DNA of 64,000 bases, taken from positions 322,501-386,500 of the forward strand of contig OX327696.1 in the NCBI GenBank assembly GCA_946807835.1, written 5' to 3'. A model generated the notes under the pieces. It had not been told where the DNA came from and ran no database searches. It saw only the letters and a program-made list of their open reading frames with translations. Both the position numbers and the translations under genes were made by a program. Source of the stretch: Ailanthus altissimus (taxonomy: Eukaryota > Streptophyta > Magnoliopsida > Sapindales > Simaroubaceae). Each line of letters begins with the position of its first letter. The stretch's first letter is position 1. Shown here piece by piece: positions 1 through 13,600 of the stretch.

Positions 1-3000
1 TATTGGTATTGATTCTCTTATTGATAATCTTTATACATTAAATACTTATGCTTCTTTTAATAAATTCTTGCATGTTAATAAACGTGATACAAAACAAAAA
101 TTAACTGATGAGAATTCCGTTATGTTATAGCACAAGCCTTTATAACATATTTCTAAACAAAGAATAAATAGATAGAATTCTTAATTCTCTTAATTCAACA
201 GATTTTAAAATATATATTGAATGTATTAAGGAAAAATGGACAAACAATAAAAAAAATTAGGTGCCAACAGGGGCAATAGTGTCTTAAAACTAATAAATAC
301 TAATGTTTATGGACCATTTTTTATGGCTTTTGGAATGGCCAACAATATTTTGTTACATATATTGATGACTATTCTCATTTTAGGTACCTTTACTCGATTC
401 ATAAGAGGTCTCCATCTGTAGACATGTTTAGTGTTTTCAAATTTAAAGTTGAAAATCAACTTTGTAAGAAAAATAAAACTGTCAAATCTGATCATGATGG
501 TGAATACTACAGAAGATACGACAGATCAGGTGAATAATATTCATTATCTTTTTTTTTTTTTTGGCTAAATTTCTAGAGGAGTGTGGCATCATCTCATAAT
601 ACACAATGTCTAGGAAACCAAGCATGAATAGTATTATTAAGAGACAAAACCAAACACCTAAAGAATAATGAGAAGTTTGATTAATCATTCTTCTTCATTT
701 GAATCACTTTAGAGAGAAGCACTAAAAATTGTAATTTATATCTTTAATAGAGTTTCAAGTAAATTAATATCTAGAACCTTATACAAGTTATGGATTGGCA
801 AAAAGCCTAATATTAGACACTTGTATGTCTAGGGTTATCTAGTTAAGGTTAAGGCATACAAGCTTAATAAAAAGAAACTGGACATGAAAACAGTTAATTG
901 CTATTTGTTTTTGGATATGTTGAAAGATTGAGGGGTTTCAAGTTTTATGATCCCTCAAGTAAATCCTTTTTCAAGATGGGAATAATCAAAAGCAAATCCA
1001 GACTTATTTTTTTGACATTATTCAAGAAACAAATCCAAAAATACAAGACAACATATAAAGCTCCTAATCTGAAATAAAAAATTTGCTCTTTTTCATCAAA
1101 AGCAACCTTAATAACCTCAAGAACAAGTATCATTAAGAATATTTACTAGAGAAATGAGAAGTACCATTTTAGATAATTTTGTCATCTATCTCCAAGAACA
1201 CGAATTTTATATAGAACTGAGAAATGATCCAATCAATTTTAATCAAACCAAACAAAGTTCTAATTCTCATAAATAAATTAAGACTATAAAGGATGCGATG
1301 AAATCCATGAAAGACAACAACGTTTGAAATCTTGTTGAGTTACCTAAAGATACGAAACTCATTGATTGCAAATAGATATTTAAGACCATAAAGGATTCAA
1401 AGGCAACATCGAAAGATATACAACGTGTCACGTTACTAAGGGTTTCATTTAAAAGGAATGTATTGATTATAAAGAGACTTTCTTTCTAACATCAACAAAA
1501 GACTCTTTTAGAATCATCATAGCACTTATAGCTCATTTTGATTTGGAGCTACATCAAATAGACGTAAATATCGTATTTCTCAATTGTGATATTAAGGAAA
1601 TTATATATATAATACAACCAAAATACTTTGTGTCTGAAGACCAAAAGAATATAGTCTACAAATTAAAGAAGTTCATATACGATTTCAAGCAAGCATCCCA
1701 TCAATGATATCATAAGTTTCATTAAGTGACTACCTCATTTTAAGGAAAATACATTTGATGAATATATATATATCACAAGTTCAGTGGAAGTAAGTTTATC
1801 TTATTGGTTTTATATGTCAATGACACGCTGTTTAAGTTTATCTTCCTAGTTTTATATATCAATGACATACTGCTAGTAAGCAGTAATATACACTTATTGC
1901 ACGAAACTAAGAGATTTCTATAAAGAAATTTTAAAATGAAAGATATTGGGAATGCATCTTTTGTATTAGGAATTTAGATACATTAGGATCACACTCGAGA
2001 TATCTTGAGTTTATCACGAAAAGACTGTGTGCTAGGAGATACGCCTATTGCTAAAGGTGATATGTTCAATATCGGTCAGTACCCCAAGAATGATATTTAA
2101 TATAAAGATATAAAAAATTTTCTTATGCATCTGCAATAGGGACTCACATATATGTTCAAGAATGTATGTGTCCAAATATTGCGTACATTATTGAAATGTT
2201 AGGTAGATATTTAAAGCAACCTTATGGTGGATCCTTAGAAAGTACCCAATCTGGTTATGCGACATTTATAGAGTACAAAGACTACATGCTCACATATAGA
2301 AGATCGAAAAGATTATAAATCATAGGGTATTCCAACTTCGATTTTGCTGGATGTCTAAATATTAAAAGATCTTCATCAGGTTACATATATACTTTAACCA
2401 AGTGTGCTATTTTTTATAATAGTGCTAAGTAGACATTTGTATTTTCCTTCATTATAGTGGCCGAGTTTATAACTTATTTTAAGGCATCACATTATAGGAT
2501 ATGGTTGTGAAACTTTATCAAGAGGCTACGTATTATCAATGGTACATTAAAAAAAATCGTTAACATTTTATTGTGATAATAAAATCGTAATGATGTATTC
2601 TCATAACAATAGAAGCTCTTTGAAGTCCAGGTACATCGACTTTAAATATTTAGTTATTAAAGAAAGAGTTTAGAGTCAACAAGTGTCAATAGAATATATT
2701 GGTACAAACTCCATAATTGCATATTCGCTCATTAGAGGGTTACTGCCAAAGGTGTTTCATGAGCATGTTGCTCATATGAGTATTGTATTATTTAATGATA
2801 TCTATGGATAGTGGGAGTTTGCCATTTGATGTTCTTTTGGTTAAAAGATACGCTTATGATTTATTTTCTATAGAATAAAGCTTGATGGTTTGTTAAAACT
2901 TTGAAATAAGATTGTACTTTCTATTACAGTTTTGCATAAAATGTAGGAAGTGTTTTGTACTTTTTATTGCGGTTTTGCATAATGTATAGAAAATATTTAA

Positions 3001-3301
3001 CTTATTGGAATTATAAAGTAGGACCAGTTAGAAATAGACATGTTTGATATCACATTTTATGTAATTTTTATGCTACACATTCATATTTGATCTACGTCAT
3101 TAATTATGTTAGTATGGTGACTATTGATGGGTTTAGTTGTGAATATATGCAGTGAAGGTCGTTTTGATCTCATATTGATATAATTAATAGTCCAGATTAT
3201 CCTTAAGGATATGTTTCAATATAAGATAGCATTTATTATGCGCACTAAGGTTTATGATATATAATTATTTCTAGGTAGCATATGTGACCCAAGTGGGAGA
3301 T
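1..3301 (+). mobile_element. Degenerate Ty1/copia polyprotein region, 5'-truncated by window edge
   Basis: A decayed copia pol region can be followed through many stops and frameshifts, in the usual order. Integrase core traces lie at about 300-560 (SDHDGEYY-like). The C-terminal integrase region at 700-950 reads ALKIVIYIFNRVSSK, then LYKLWIGKKPNIRHL. Reverse transcriptase remnants lie at 1380-1800 (IFKTIKDSK; VYKLKKFIYDFKQA). RNase H and the polyprotein tail lie at 2150-2790 (SRYIDFKYLVIKERV; EYIGTNSIIAYSLI; HEHVAHMSIV). A polypurine tract, AAGTGGGAGAT, ends at about 3301, just before a TGTTAAAT LTR start. No long ORF survives, so it cannot be autonomous. The 5' LTR and gag would lie outside the window. 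Confidence 0.88.
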
Positions 3302-3665
3302 TGTTAAATTTTATTATTTTCTTTATGTGTACTCATATATTAATAATAATTATACATTATGGGCTATCTTAAATAAGGACTAATTTAAGTGATCTATTTG
3401 GGTTATATCTTATTAGGCTCTAGAGACATCTAATTTGATATGGGTTTATTATGTGTAGAAACTCAATACTAGTCAGATTATAAGTAATTGGGTCATAATT
3501 TAACATAGTATATAAAGACCTTTTTAGGGTTGTAGTCCCCAAGTCAAATTAATTTACGTAGAACTATTCTCCTTTTTTTTATCATAAAGAAAGAAACTCA
3601 TTGAGCCTACGTAAATTTGACTGTGAAAAGTCATTATACTCTTATTCTTATTCAAGACTGTTAAT
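3302..3665 (+). mobile_element. Probable 3' LTR of the copia element (end approximate)
   Basis: It begins TGTTAAATTTTATTATT directly after the polypurine tract AAGTGGGAGAT, the standard copia PPT/LTR junction. The region carries AT-rich LTR-like sequence with a possible TATA (agtatataaag near 3509). It ends near the Gly/Pro-free AT-rich stretch around 3660, just before a separate hAT-like insertion. The 3' border is not fixed because the 5' LTR and the target duplication are out of view. Confidence 0.6.
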
Positions 3666-3682
3666 TTTCAAATTCTAATCAC

Positions 3683-4075
3683 TAGGGGTAGGCATTATTC
3701 CCGAACCCGACCTGTCCCGACCTGACCCGTTCCGAAATTTTAGGTTGGGACGGGAACTAAAATGGGTTCAGGACTCGTTTGGGACAGAAAATTCTATCCC
3801 GAATAGGACGGGTCGGGTTCGGGAATTTTCAGAACCCAAACGGGAATTCCCGACCCGTCCTGAACCCGAATAGTCCCAAACCCAACCAGACCGGAACCAT
3901 CCCGAATTGTCCCGAACCCAAATCAAAATAATGTCGTTTCAAAATAATTTTTTTCTAAAAATAAAATTGAGATTTCCTAACCCGACCCTTCTCGACCTGA
4001 AATATGTCCCGATCGGGTTCAGGTAGAGGTCGAGAATTTTCGAATCCAACCCGAATCCAAAATTGTCCACCCCTA
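3683..4075. mobile_element. hAT-like non-autonomous element, copy 1 (393 bp)
   Basis: Terminal inverted repeats are TAGGGGTAGGCA (left) and TGTCCACCCCTA (right, complement TAGGGGTGGACA). They are flanked by near-identical 8-bp duplications, CTAATCAC (3675-3682) and CTAACCAC (4076-4083). Subterminal DNA is packed with CCCGAACCCGACC-type motifs in both orientations, which makes it far more GC-rich than its surroundings. No coding capacity is seen. The 8-bp duplication and TAGGGGTGGGCA-type ends fit the plant hAT superfamily. A second member lies at 59844-60726. Confidence 0.82.
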
Positions 4076-4083
4076 CTAACCAC

Positions 4084-5700
4084 CATGAATTCTTTAGATA
4101 TATTTTTCTTAACATTCATCTGATAATTTGACATAATAAAATCTTAAGTTATATTCGTATGGATATAAATTTAATATATAATTATATCTAAATTATATAT
4201 TATTAGAATATTATAAATTTAGTCTTTATATTTTGTTGTTGAAAATGATGTTTTTAAAGATAGTAAAATAAACTTATATACCTAATTATGATAAATGATC
4301 TCATATATGATCAAATTTATTTTACTATCCTAAAAAATACACTTTAAATATTATTTTGTCAATAGTGAGAACTAATTACGGTGTTTTAAAAAAAACATGG
4401 AGAATGATTGAGTTATTTAACTTCATTTTAAAAATTAAAATGACAATTTTTTTATATTATTTTTAACCAGCATTTTATTTATCTATAATATGGAGCACGC
4501 TGCAGTACTATTAATTTTGGATTGATACTAAAATTAGATAGTAATGTTAAACATCTCAATGAATAACATGATTATTTGACATTTCTTCCATCTCTCTACT
4601 TCATTTTTAAAGTTAAAAAAAAAAAAAGGAAAAATATGTAAATGTAAATAATTTGTATCCCAAGTATGTTACCCTGTTTTATGAATATTTTGCATTATGC
4701 TAGTGGATGTTTTTAATAGCTGGTAGAACCAGAACTTAAAAGATGGGGTTAAATTGTAAAAGTTAAAAAAATTTGAGACAAAAGTTTAATTACAAAAAGA
4801 ATTATATTGTCAAATTTGTAATTTTGTAAGGGTTAAAGTCTAAAACCACCTATACTATAGAAGATAAAATTAGATTTTTTTATTAAAAAAAACTATTATT
4901 CAAATTTTAAAATATTTTAAGTTTGGGGGCAATGCCCCCTAGGCTCTCTAAATTAGTTTTGCTCCCTAAGATCTTTGATATTGGTTTCATGGACAGAATT
5001 TGAATTGTTTTATTATTCGTTTTAAACTTAAACTTGTACATTTTTATTTTTGAATCTTCAAAAAAAGCCTCATATTAAATAAAAAAGGTTTTTACAAATT
5101 CTTAAAGCAAAATAAATCTACTTCTATATACAAAAAGTGAGACTCGTTCTTCTACACCTAAAAAGATTAGAACATCTACCACTTAAGCGAAGGAAGATGT
5201 TTGGGGACTCAAATCTCATACTTAAGTGAAGAAATGGTGCATTTGTATTTTTAATTTAGTCACAAAGAAGAAAATATACTTTTATTATACATGCAATAAG
5301 ACTTAAACCTCAATTATATAACACGAGAAGTGAACTTTAGTACCAAGCAGGGTGGACTTTCCTTAGGGTTTATAGTGCCATGGCCTTTTAAGTCTTAAAA
5401 CAAAATTTAAATTTAATAATAAATTTTTATAATTTTATTTTTTAAAATATATATTTTTATAATTTAATTACAAAAATTTTAAATTTAACTCTAAAACTCT
5501 TATATAATTAAATTTTAATTTCATATAATTTTTTATTTTGACATTTAGTCTTCTTATAATTAAATTTAACTTTGTTTCTCTTAAAAAAAAACTAATTCAA
5601 CTTTGTTTTTTTTATTTAATTTTTTTTTTAAAAAAAATTGAATTAGTTTTGAGAATTACTAAGTAGAAAGGATTACAAAAAGGCCGCCGAAAAACCCAAT
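4084..5700. other. AT-rich intergenic DNA before the RAD52-like gene
   Basis: No ORF or gene-like composition. About 4240-4440 resembles 18180-18500 (see findings) and is probably a dispersed non-coding repeat. The last 100 bases before the next gene hold its likely 5' UTR, which contains a run of seven G (about 5740). Confidence 0.6.
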
Positions 5701-5780
5701 TTTCATCTGCTCAAGACAAGACAAAACAAAACAAACAGGGGGGGTTTTAGTTAGGGGTTTTGGTTCTGTAATAACAAAAA

Positions 5781-8700
5781 ATGGCGGCAGGCAAAGCGAT
5801 CATGTCTTGTCTCCGAAAATCACTCGTTCCCAGCCCCAACCACAATCTCTCTTCTTCTCTGAGAAGATCCCATCTTCTCTTCCAAACCCCTCACCCTTTC
5901 TTCTACTCAACAAAATCTTCAACCGAAGCACTCAAAGATGAAAACGACGACGTTCCCACTTCCGGCCTAAGCCGGCCTTTGTCCGAGATTCTCAAAGAAC
6001 TCAATAAGAAAGTCCCCGATTCTCTCGTTAAACTCCGCGTTGAAGATGGGTTTTCCATGAAATACATCCCTTGGTAATCAAAATCCTTTCTTTCTTATTA
6101 TTCATTATTTTATTTAATCATTGTCATTATCATCATAATGGGTTCTTTTTCTTTTTCTTTTAAATAAATATTTTGTAGGCATCTTGTGAACCGGATTATG
6201 AACTTGCATGCTCCTGGTATGTAAATTTTCATTAATGTTTTTTCATTTTTTTTCTTATTGGATTAATAAAGAAAAAAAGAAAAGATTTTGAATGTGAAAA
6301 TGGTTGATGTGTTACAGAGTGGTCTGGTGAAGTGCGAAATATTATTTATTCTGCTGATGGAAAGACCGTGTCTGTTGTTTATCGTGTTACACTCTATGGC
6401 ACTGATGCTGAGGTACCTTTTTTATTTTGCAATTTCCCATTATTTAAACACATTTTTCATGATGTTTGTGGAATGAAACTATGTTGTGATAAACTATTTT
6501 AGTTTTAGACATAACTTGGAAATTTCCTGAGAAGTTAATTTAGGTACCGAATCAGCTGGATAGAATATGTTAATTTAGGTATCTAGACGGTTGAGTAGAA
6601 TTTAGGATAGCTTGGTATAGTGGTGTTGTGGCTGTGAAAGAACTAAATGAAATAAGGTAGGTGTTTTATAAACATTTGGCTATGGAGTGGAAGTAGTGTT
6701 TATTAAACACTTAAACTGTTGTGTTTGTTGTGCTTTCAAAGTATAGCAGAAGCATCACTATACCAAAGGAGCCCTTAGTTAGTAACCATAGCTATCTTTG
6801 ACCTTTATTATGCGCTTGTTATGTGATTCAAGGTGTTTTTTTGTTACATTTCTCAATATTATATATTATGTTATTTCTTTTCTTTCCTTGTCCGGGAATT
6901 TTGGATTTTTTTTGTTTAGGGTTGAGTCCTTATTGCTAAAGTTTGGTCCAAAGGAGGTTTTTTCTTTTTAATCTTTTCTCTTGGGGTAGTTTGTAATCAT
7001 TCTTATAGAAATGATGATCCAAAATGACTTAAAGCTTGGCTACTAATTAACTCAACTCAAATAATTGAGGCCTTGATTTTGAACTAGCTAAAGTTGGCGA
7101 CATGAATCCTCTTCCCTCATTTCCACGGGTCATAATTGTTTTGTAATTTGTTCAAAAGTCTAGTTAGATTTCACTATATCTACTCTTGTAATTATCATCC
7201 TACATTTTCCCCATTTCATCCCTAGTATGTGGAGAAATTTCTCTTTCTTAGAGAATTGATATTCAATATCAGGCATAACAAAATGATCTTATTCAATCTT
7301 CCTTTGACCTTGGTGATTGTCGCATTTTATCGTTCAAATGATATAAAGGTTTTCTTAGTCCTTTTTTGTATTCCCATGCATCCATTTAGCATCTCATTTC
7401 AGCCACATACAGATATCGAATATTATGTTTTCTGATTACTCAACACTCTATTCTACGAAGAGTAGTTTAACATTATATCTACTTCATAGAGTTTCTCTTG
7501 CTATGAATATTCTACGATCATATAATACTCTACCAATGCTGCTCCATGTAATATTGACTATTATTTCTCAATAAAAATTGGAGCATGTGAGTTTTTGGCC
7601 TTGGTGTTTGTGAATCTACCTATTCATTCATTTTTGTTATCCATGGCATGGTGGATAGTGAGGGCAGTGCTTTTGCATTTGCACCCCAAATACATAAGTC
7701 TTTGTTATATGATATCCTTAAAGAGTGGATGAGTAGCTAACTTGAAAATTAAGACTAAGAAGGAGAATGAATTATTATGATGTGTCAAACCTTAATGTTG
7801 GTGTGAGCTCGTTACGTTCTTATTACATTTTTTGTATTTTGGTTAGATATCTTCAAATTTAATGGAACTCTACTGGACTACCTTTGACAAAAAAATTTGT
7901 ATTACTTGTATGTGTAAGCTAACATTCTAAAATTCTTTTGCACTTTTGTGAGGTGATCTTTAATACTAGCTGTTGATACTAGAGTTGGTAGCCAAATAAT
8001 TAATTACAAATTTAAATGACTCAAATGATAGGATGTAGCATCTTGCCATAAGTGTGACTAACTATTACCGGTGGCATAATAGGGAGCATGATGCTTTGCT
8101 AGTATTGGAAAGAGAAGCATTATTTAAGTGTTTGTTGGATGAGATAAAGATGGAATTGAACAATGGGAAATGGTTAATGTCACTATTGTCTTTGCATTAT
8201 GAAATACTTAATCAGTTAAGCATGCTATTGTGTCAACATTTTGACTAAGTTAGTGGGACAAGTGTGCACATTTTTTTAAGCTACCATTTTGTAAGCTTTT
8301 AGTATCTTTTATATCATGCAAAAAAAGAAATAATAAAATCAATATAAAAGGTCACTAAGTAAAGCAGCAGATGAGTGCTTTACTTGGCCATGACACATGT
8401 TGAGTTCTAATGCTTAGAATTCAACATGTTCCTTCCCGATACGTTGTAAAATTGAATCCCGTTTATTCAGAAATATTTTGGATCGAACTTATCGACTCTA
8501 AAATCTTTTAATCAAAATAATAATTATCCCATGATTATTATTTATACAAATCTGACTAGTCATTGATTGACTAATTGTTACCGTAGTACTCAATGAGTAT
8601 ACTTCATATTGTGAGACTTTTTAGATTCATCTCCGCTTGTCATATGAAATATTTCCATAAGTCTGTAAACTCTGCCCAATTACATATCACGGTTATACAA

Positions 8701-10650
8701 GATAATAGGTTGAACTATACAAGTTGAGATATTTGTATAATTCGTTCATCACTTATATCCCAAAAGAATAAAGACACAAATTTTATACCGTCAAGTATCT
8801 ATTCGCTCGAATATGAACTTATCTCCAAATTTGTATCTCGATAAACAACATTCGGATATTATTTATCTTACGAAAATTGTTTCCAGGGCGATACTTTTGA
8901 CTAAAAAACTTTCAGAAATACAATTTTGAAGCATCAGGATATACAACTCAATCATATAAGTTGACGGACCCCATATCTACGTACATAGATCTCCATGAGC
9001 ATCAGACCATACCCAACGACACCCATAGATCAAACTATAAAAGATCTCTGACTTGTGTGGAATCTAAGTATGGTAGATCACTCGACATATGTTATGCCAA
9101 GTAAAACACTCATTTATTGTTTTATTTAGTGATCTTTTATGTTGATTTTATTTATTTATTTATTTATTTATTTTATGGTGTAAAAGATAACTAGAAGCAT
9201 GCAAGATGGTAGCTTAAGGAAATAAGCTCACTTGTCTTGCTAACTTAGCCAAAATATTGACAAGGTAGCATGCTTAAATGATTAAGCATTTTATAATGCA
9301 AAGACAACACAAAAGTTTTTTAGTTAATGGCTTAAGGATATAAGCACACGTGCCCCACTAACTTGGTTAACTCTTGCATACTTAAGGCTTTGGCTTTCTC
9401 ACTTGGCAAAATACTAATGAAGTGAAAGACGGAGGCAAAATGTGTTATTATATCTTTGATAAAATAAAATCCGATCGTGTGAGTGCTTAAGTGTTAAGCA
9501 AGAAGAAAAGAACACAAAATTTAGAATTGCTATCAATTCTATTCTAGAGCTGAAAATTCCATCTCCATTTGTTGGCCTAGAATTGTTCGTGTGATACACT
9601 CATTTGTGAGCTCTACACTTGAGGATTAAATACATTCAACCGGAACACTTACTAAGATATAACTTCTATACATTATTTCTGTATTTGATTGTACATTACA
9701 TTAGATGCTATGCATGTTAGAGGGAAATGTATGGAAGCATTATGCTTGGGTTGTACTATGTAGGAATTTCTCAACATGTTTAGCTTTTGCTGTATGTTTT
9801 TGGTTTCAGTTTTTGCATTTTATTTTCCTTCCTTCAGTCACTACATTTTAGTTTCCATGAACTGGTGCAGAATTTTTTCTCTTTTCTAGAATCTTATTTG
9901 CCTTCAGAAACAATGTGTCAGTAGCTGAATAGAGAACTTTTAACACAAATGGTGTTTGACGTGATCCTGGGCCAAGAATTTGAAAGGAATAATTGCAACT
10001 GAACTTTTTGCAAGACTGGTTCGAAAGTGGCTTAGTTAGGTTTAGAATTGTATGTCCGCCTCGTAGTAGAATGAGCTAGTGTTAAGCCATGAGATGCCTT
10101 AAAATAGCAAAATCTATAACAAGAATTGCTGTAAAATTCTAGTGGGAGTTAATTGTAGTTCACATAGATGACAATCTTCAGGATTTGGAAGTCAAGGACA
10201 AGATTTTTCAATAATTGCAAATGAGAAATAAAAATGTGAAAGATTCATTCTTTTCCTCCTCTCTTTCATTCTCTTATTTAAGAAAAATATATTAAGTTCA
10301 CCTACTTGAATGACACTTTTCTTTTTTTCTTCTTTCAATTTGCTCCCACAAGTTACATAGGGAATCAACCGGCACTGCTTCGGTGGAAGAAGAAGGTTAT
10401 GGAGATGCTGTACAGAAAGCAGAAGCAATGGCATTTCGTCGAGCTTGTGCACGTTTCGGTCTTGGCCTTCATCTTTACCATGAAGATTTGTAAGGTAGCT
10501 ATGGAGCTTCTTTCTACTAAAATTTTCCGACTAAGTGGTTTAATGTGGCTTTATGTGATCATTTTTTTTATCTGTAATCATGCCGGAACATCTTACTTTC
10601 CCAGTAAACCGAGGGAAAGTAACTCATTTTGGGATACTACTTGCATGTAA
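5781..10650 (+). CDS. ODB1: RAD52-like mitochondrial/organellar ssDNA-binding protein (ODB1/RAD52-1 type)
   Basis: Binds single-stranded DNA and promotes strand annealing in organellar DNA repair (family knowledge). Exons: 5781-6073, 6179-6216, 6318-6412 and 10353-10493. All have GT/AG borders and join in frame to 188 codons plus stop. An alternative end uses a donor at 10490 and an exon at 10605-10650 (202 codons). The first 50 residues are Arg/Ser-rich with few acidic residues, a typical mitochondrial presequence. The RAD52-like part begins at about residue 67: LSEILKELNKKVPDSL, then WHLVNRIMNLHAPEWSGEVR, VSVVYRVTLYGTDAE, ending AMAFRRACARFGLGLHLYHE. The length matches the short plant RAD52-like proteins. 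The last intron is unusually long (3.9 kb) and carries a foldback. The start is the first ATG, in GC-richer context. Confidence 0.93.
8170..9330. mobile_element. Foldback element with about 240-bp inverted arms, in ODB1 intron 3
   Basis: The left arm (about 8170-8404) matches the complement of the right arm (about 9081-9330) over nearly its whole length. Sample pairs are CTAAGTTAG, AAGCTACCAT, TCTTTGCATTAT and GCCAAGTAAA.CACTCAT. The right arm has an extra AT-rich TTTA run. The loop (8405-9080) is unique and non-coding. Further diverged arm-like motifs (TAAGCACACGTGCCCCACTAACTTGG) continue to about 9400. The structure fits a Foldback or MULE-type element, or an inverted duplication. No flanking duplication was identified. 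It is transcribed within the gene's pre-mRNA. Confidence 0.75.
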
Positions 10651-13600
10651 TATATTTGAAGAATCACTTCTTCTTTTGTAAGATTGTGCTTGAAGTAATG
10701 TGATTTGTGATGGTTGCCGACCTTTGAAGACATTCATTCAGTATCATTTTACTAAATGCAACTCTTTTAGACGTTGGTGCAAATACTATTACAAAATATA
10801 TAGTGTACTTAAAATAATACAAAAATGAATTAAATATATATTTTAATTTAATATTTTTTGTCCCAAGGAAGATTTTATGAAAGTTTATAAAACCCACAAA
10901 GGTTTCAAGGTAGATCAAACATTGGTTCACTTATTCCCTAGGCCCAATGCAATCTGGAATGTAGAGTAGACTGAGAGTTTGTTTGGCATAAAAGTATTAT
11001 GGTTTTTAAATTACAGTGATTAATTAATACTTTGAACTAATTAAATAAATTGAAAATCCACTTATTGGAAAAAAATTTCCTTGGTTAGGAATTAATATTT
11101 TTTTTAATGTTTAATTATGCCAGATAATCATTCAAATTAAGAATAGTAGCTTGTTACTTTTTTTAAAATATTTTATAATTATTACAATATAAAAAAGGGG
11201 GGACTCGAACCTCTAACTTCTAGTCAAGTGGTGCATCTCTAATTAGTAACTTGTTATTTTTTAATTTCCTATAATTGAAATTACAGGGTTTTATCTATAT
11301 ATTCAATTAACCTAAAATTTTTTTTTAATTCAAATTGTATCTACTCAATTAATTTATTTGAGTTGTTAAGTCAATGATAGAATAATCGGCTTTTAAGTAC
11401 AGTTAGTATCTTTTATATATTTATATAAATTTAAGAATTCTTCCAAAAGTTTAAGAGAGTTCTTAAGACCACCACAAATCCCGAAAAGAATGAATGTAAT
11501 GAACCAAAAAAGAAAAACATGTTGATAATGGATTGTGTAACGGAAGCAATAGAAGCACTAAATGTGGAATGAAAAATTAGAATGTTAAGTAAATATTTAA
11601 TTGTAGATTGAAAGTTATGTTTTTTAAGCACTTTAAATATGCTATTAGAAATACGAAAAATTACTTATATATTAAGCAAATATTGAGAGGTAATTATTGA
11701 TAGTTGTTTATTTAAGTATTATAATTAGTTGATCTTTGTGCTATAATATTAAGATTTGAAATTTATAATATAATACTTGTATGATTGATTTTTGTGCTGT
11801 AATATTGAGAGTTGAAATTTGTAATTATAATATTTATATAAAAAAAAAATGCTAATACATATTAAGAAGTTCGGATTCAATTTCGCTCAGACTAAGGTTA
11901 AGGGATTTAGTTTATATTTGTTTTTTAGAAAAAAAAAATAATGGAATATGAAAAAGAGCCCCTTTTGTTTTTCCTTAACAAAATATAACAAATAGAATAA
12001 AAAAATTAGGTTAAACAAGTATATTCCTACTTATTTTGCTCATTTCAAACATTACCAAAAAAAAATCTTTTTTCTAACAAATTATGAGAGAGGTTACATT
12101 TTAGAAATCAAGCTTACGAAAGAAAAAAAAAGTCTTAAATCATTCTTTATTATTTATCAACTAAATATGAGAAGGGTTAATCCTAATCAACTAATTTATT
12201 TATCAAATCAAATTCCTATTAAATCAAGATTTGTAAAAAAATCAATAAAATGATCACATAAATTTGAGAATGGCTACAATTCCTTACCAATATCTTTACT
12301 AATTTGTCAACCACTTGTAGCAACATACTATGATTTGTTCTTGTTCATAAAACATCCCTCGTAGACATTTTAAAAAAAGTAATACAAGACATGGAAAATC
12401 TTTTTATTTTATTTTTAAAAAAAATATACATATCAAATGAGGTGGTATATAGTATGATATTATTGAAGTGTATTTAAACATTATTTTATCATCTAGATGA
12501 TAAATGTTACTTTATTTAAGATACAATTTTTATGACAAATACTTTCTAACATTACCCAATGAAAATTATAAATTATAGATTCAATTTTACATATCTAAAG
12601 TGATACATTGATATAGATAAAGTTATTGTAGAGAGAATCATTTTGTCCATGGTAAATTGTTGAACTCATATTACTTATTCAATCTAGTGGTGGTCATTTT
12701 GAATCCAATTGAAAAAATAATAATTTGATTAGGTTTGGGTTCATTTTAGTTCTTACTTTTGAAAATAAATAAGTTCGATTAGATTAGATTTGATTTGGTT
12801 TATAATTGAAAATTAATGTTAAACTTAATCACAAAAATAGATTAACAAAAATAAAAACTAAATCAAATTGATATTTTTCCGTAAAATAATTCCAATCAAT
12901 TTTTGTTAATTAACCCTTGATCAATTCTCTAAATTATTTAACTTTTCATAAAATTAAAATTCCCAAAATTCAAGATTCATCAATTCTATTAAATAACAAT
13001 TGTATAAATCTATCTCAAATTAATTAATTAACTAATTTATAAATCATAATTATTTTTTTCTATGTTAAATAGATAAATATTTTACAATCATTAATAAATT
13101 TAATCTTTCATTCTCTCTCTCTTTGATTTTCTCTTCCTTTCTCCCTTCTCTTAAAATTCTTAACCCCGACCATCAAATTTGTTCAAATAGGTGTTATTTA
13201 AATTAAAATTTGTGCTAATTAATTTTGTTCAAAAAATATTAAAAAATTTAAAAAGACATAAATTAAGATATAATTGTCAAATTTAAAATATGATCAAGTA
13301 TATTTTAAATATTTTTGATATTCTACTGTGTCAAAGATTAATTTTAATAAAAAAAATTTAATAATTAGATATTAGTGTTTATTTTTAAAACTTGTAGATA
13401 TTATTGATAAATAATTTATTTTTAAAATTTGTGGATATTGTTGGCAAAAGACCTTAAGGGTATTGTTGATATAAATAAATCATTTAAATTATAAAGGAGT
13501 ATATCTCATTTAAATTAACAAAAATATAAACAAATTAAGATAAAATCATAATTATTTATTTAAATTACAAAAAATGCTTTTTTTTGTTTTTTGCTTCTCG
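10651..13600. other. AT-rich intergenic DNA
   Basis: No convincing gene. Short ORFs here lack any family signal. At 11195-11240, read on the minus strand, there is a tRNA-like B box (GGTTCGAGTCC), possibly the scrap of a SINE. Long A/T runs and low-complexity stretches fill the rest. Confidence 0.6.

Noticed and set aside
10306..10650. 114-codon ORF as a separate gene
   Set aside because: It is an out-of-frame reading of ODB1 exon 4; only its last 14 codons match the frame of the proposed alternative exon.
11195..11240. tRNA gene on the minus strand
   Set aside because: Only a B-box-like GGTTCGAGTCC is present. No cloverleaf, A box or acceptor stem could be built, so at most it is a SINE scrap.
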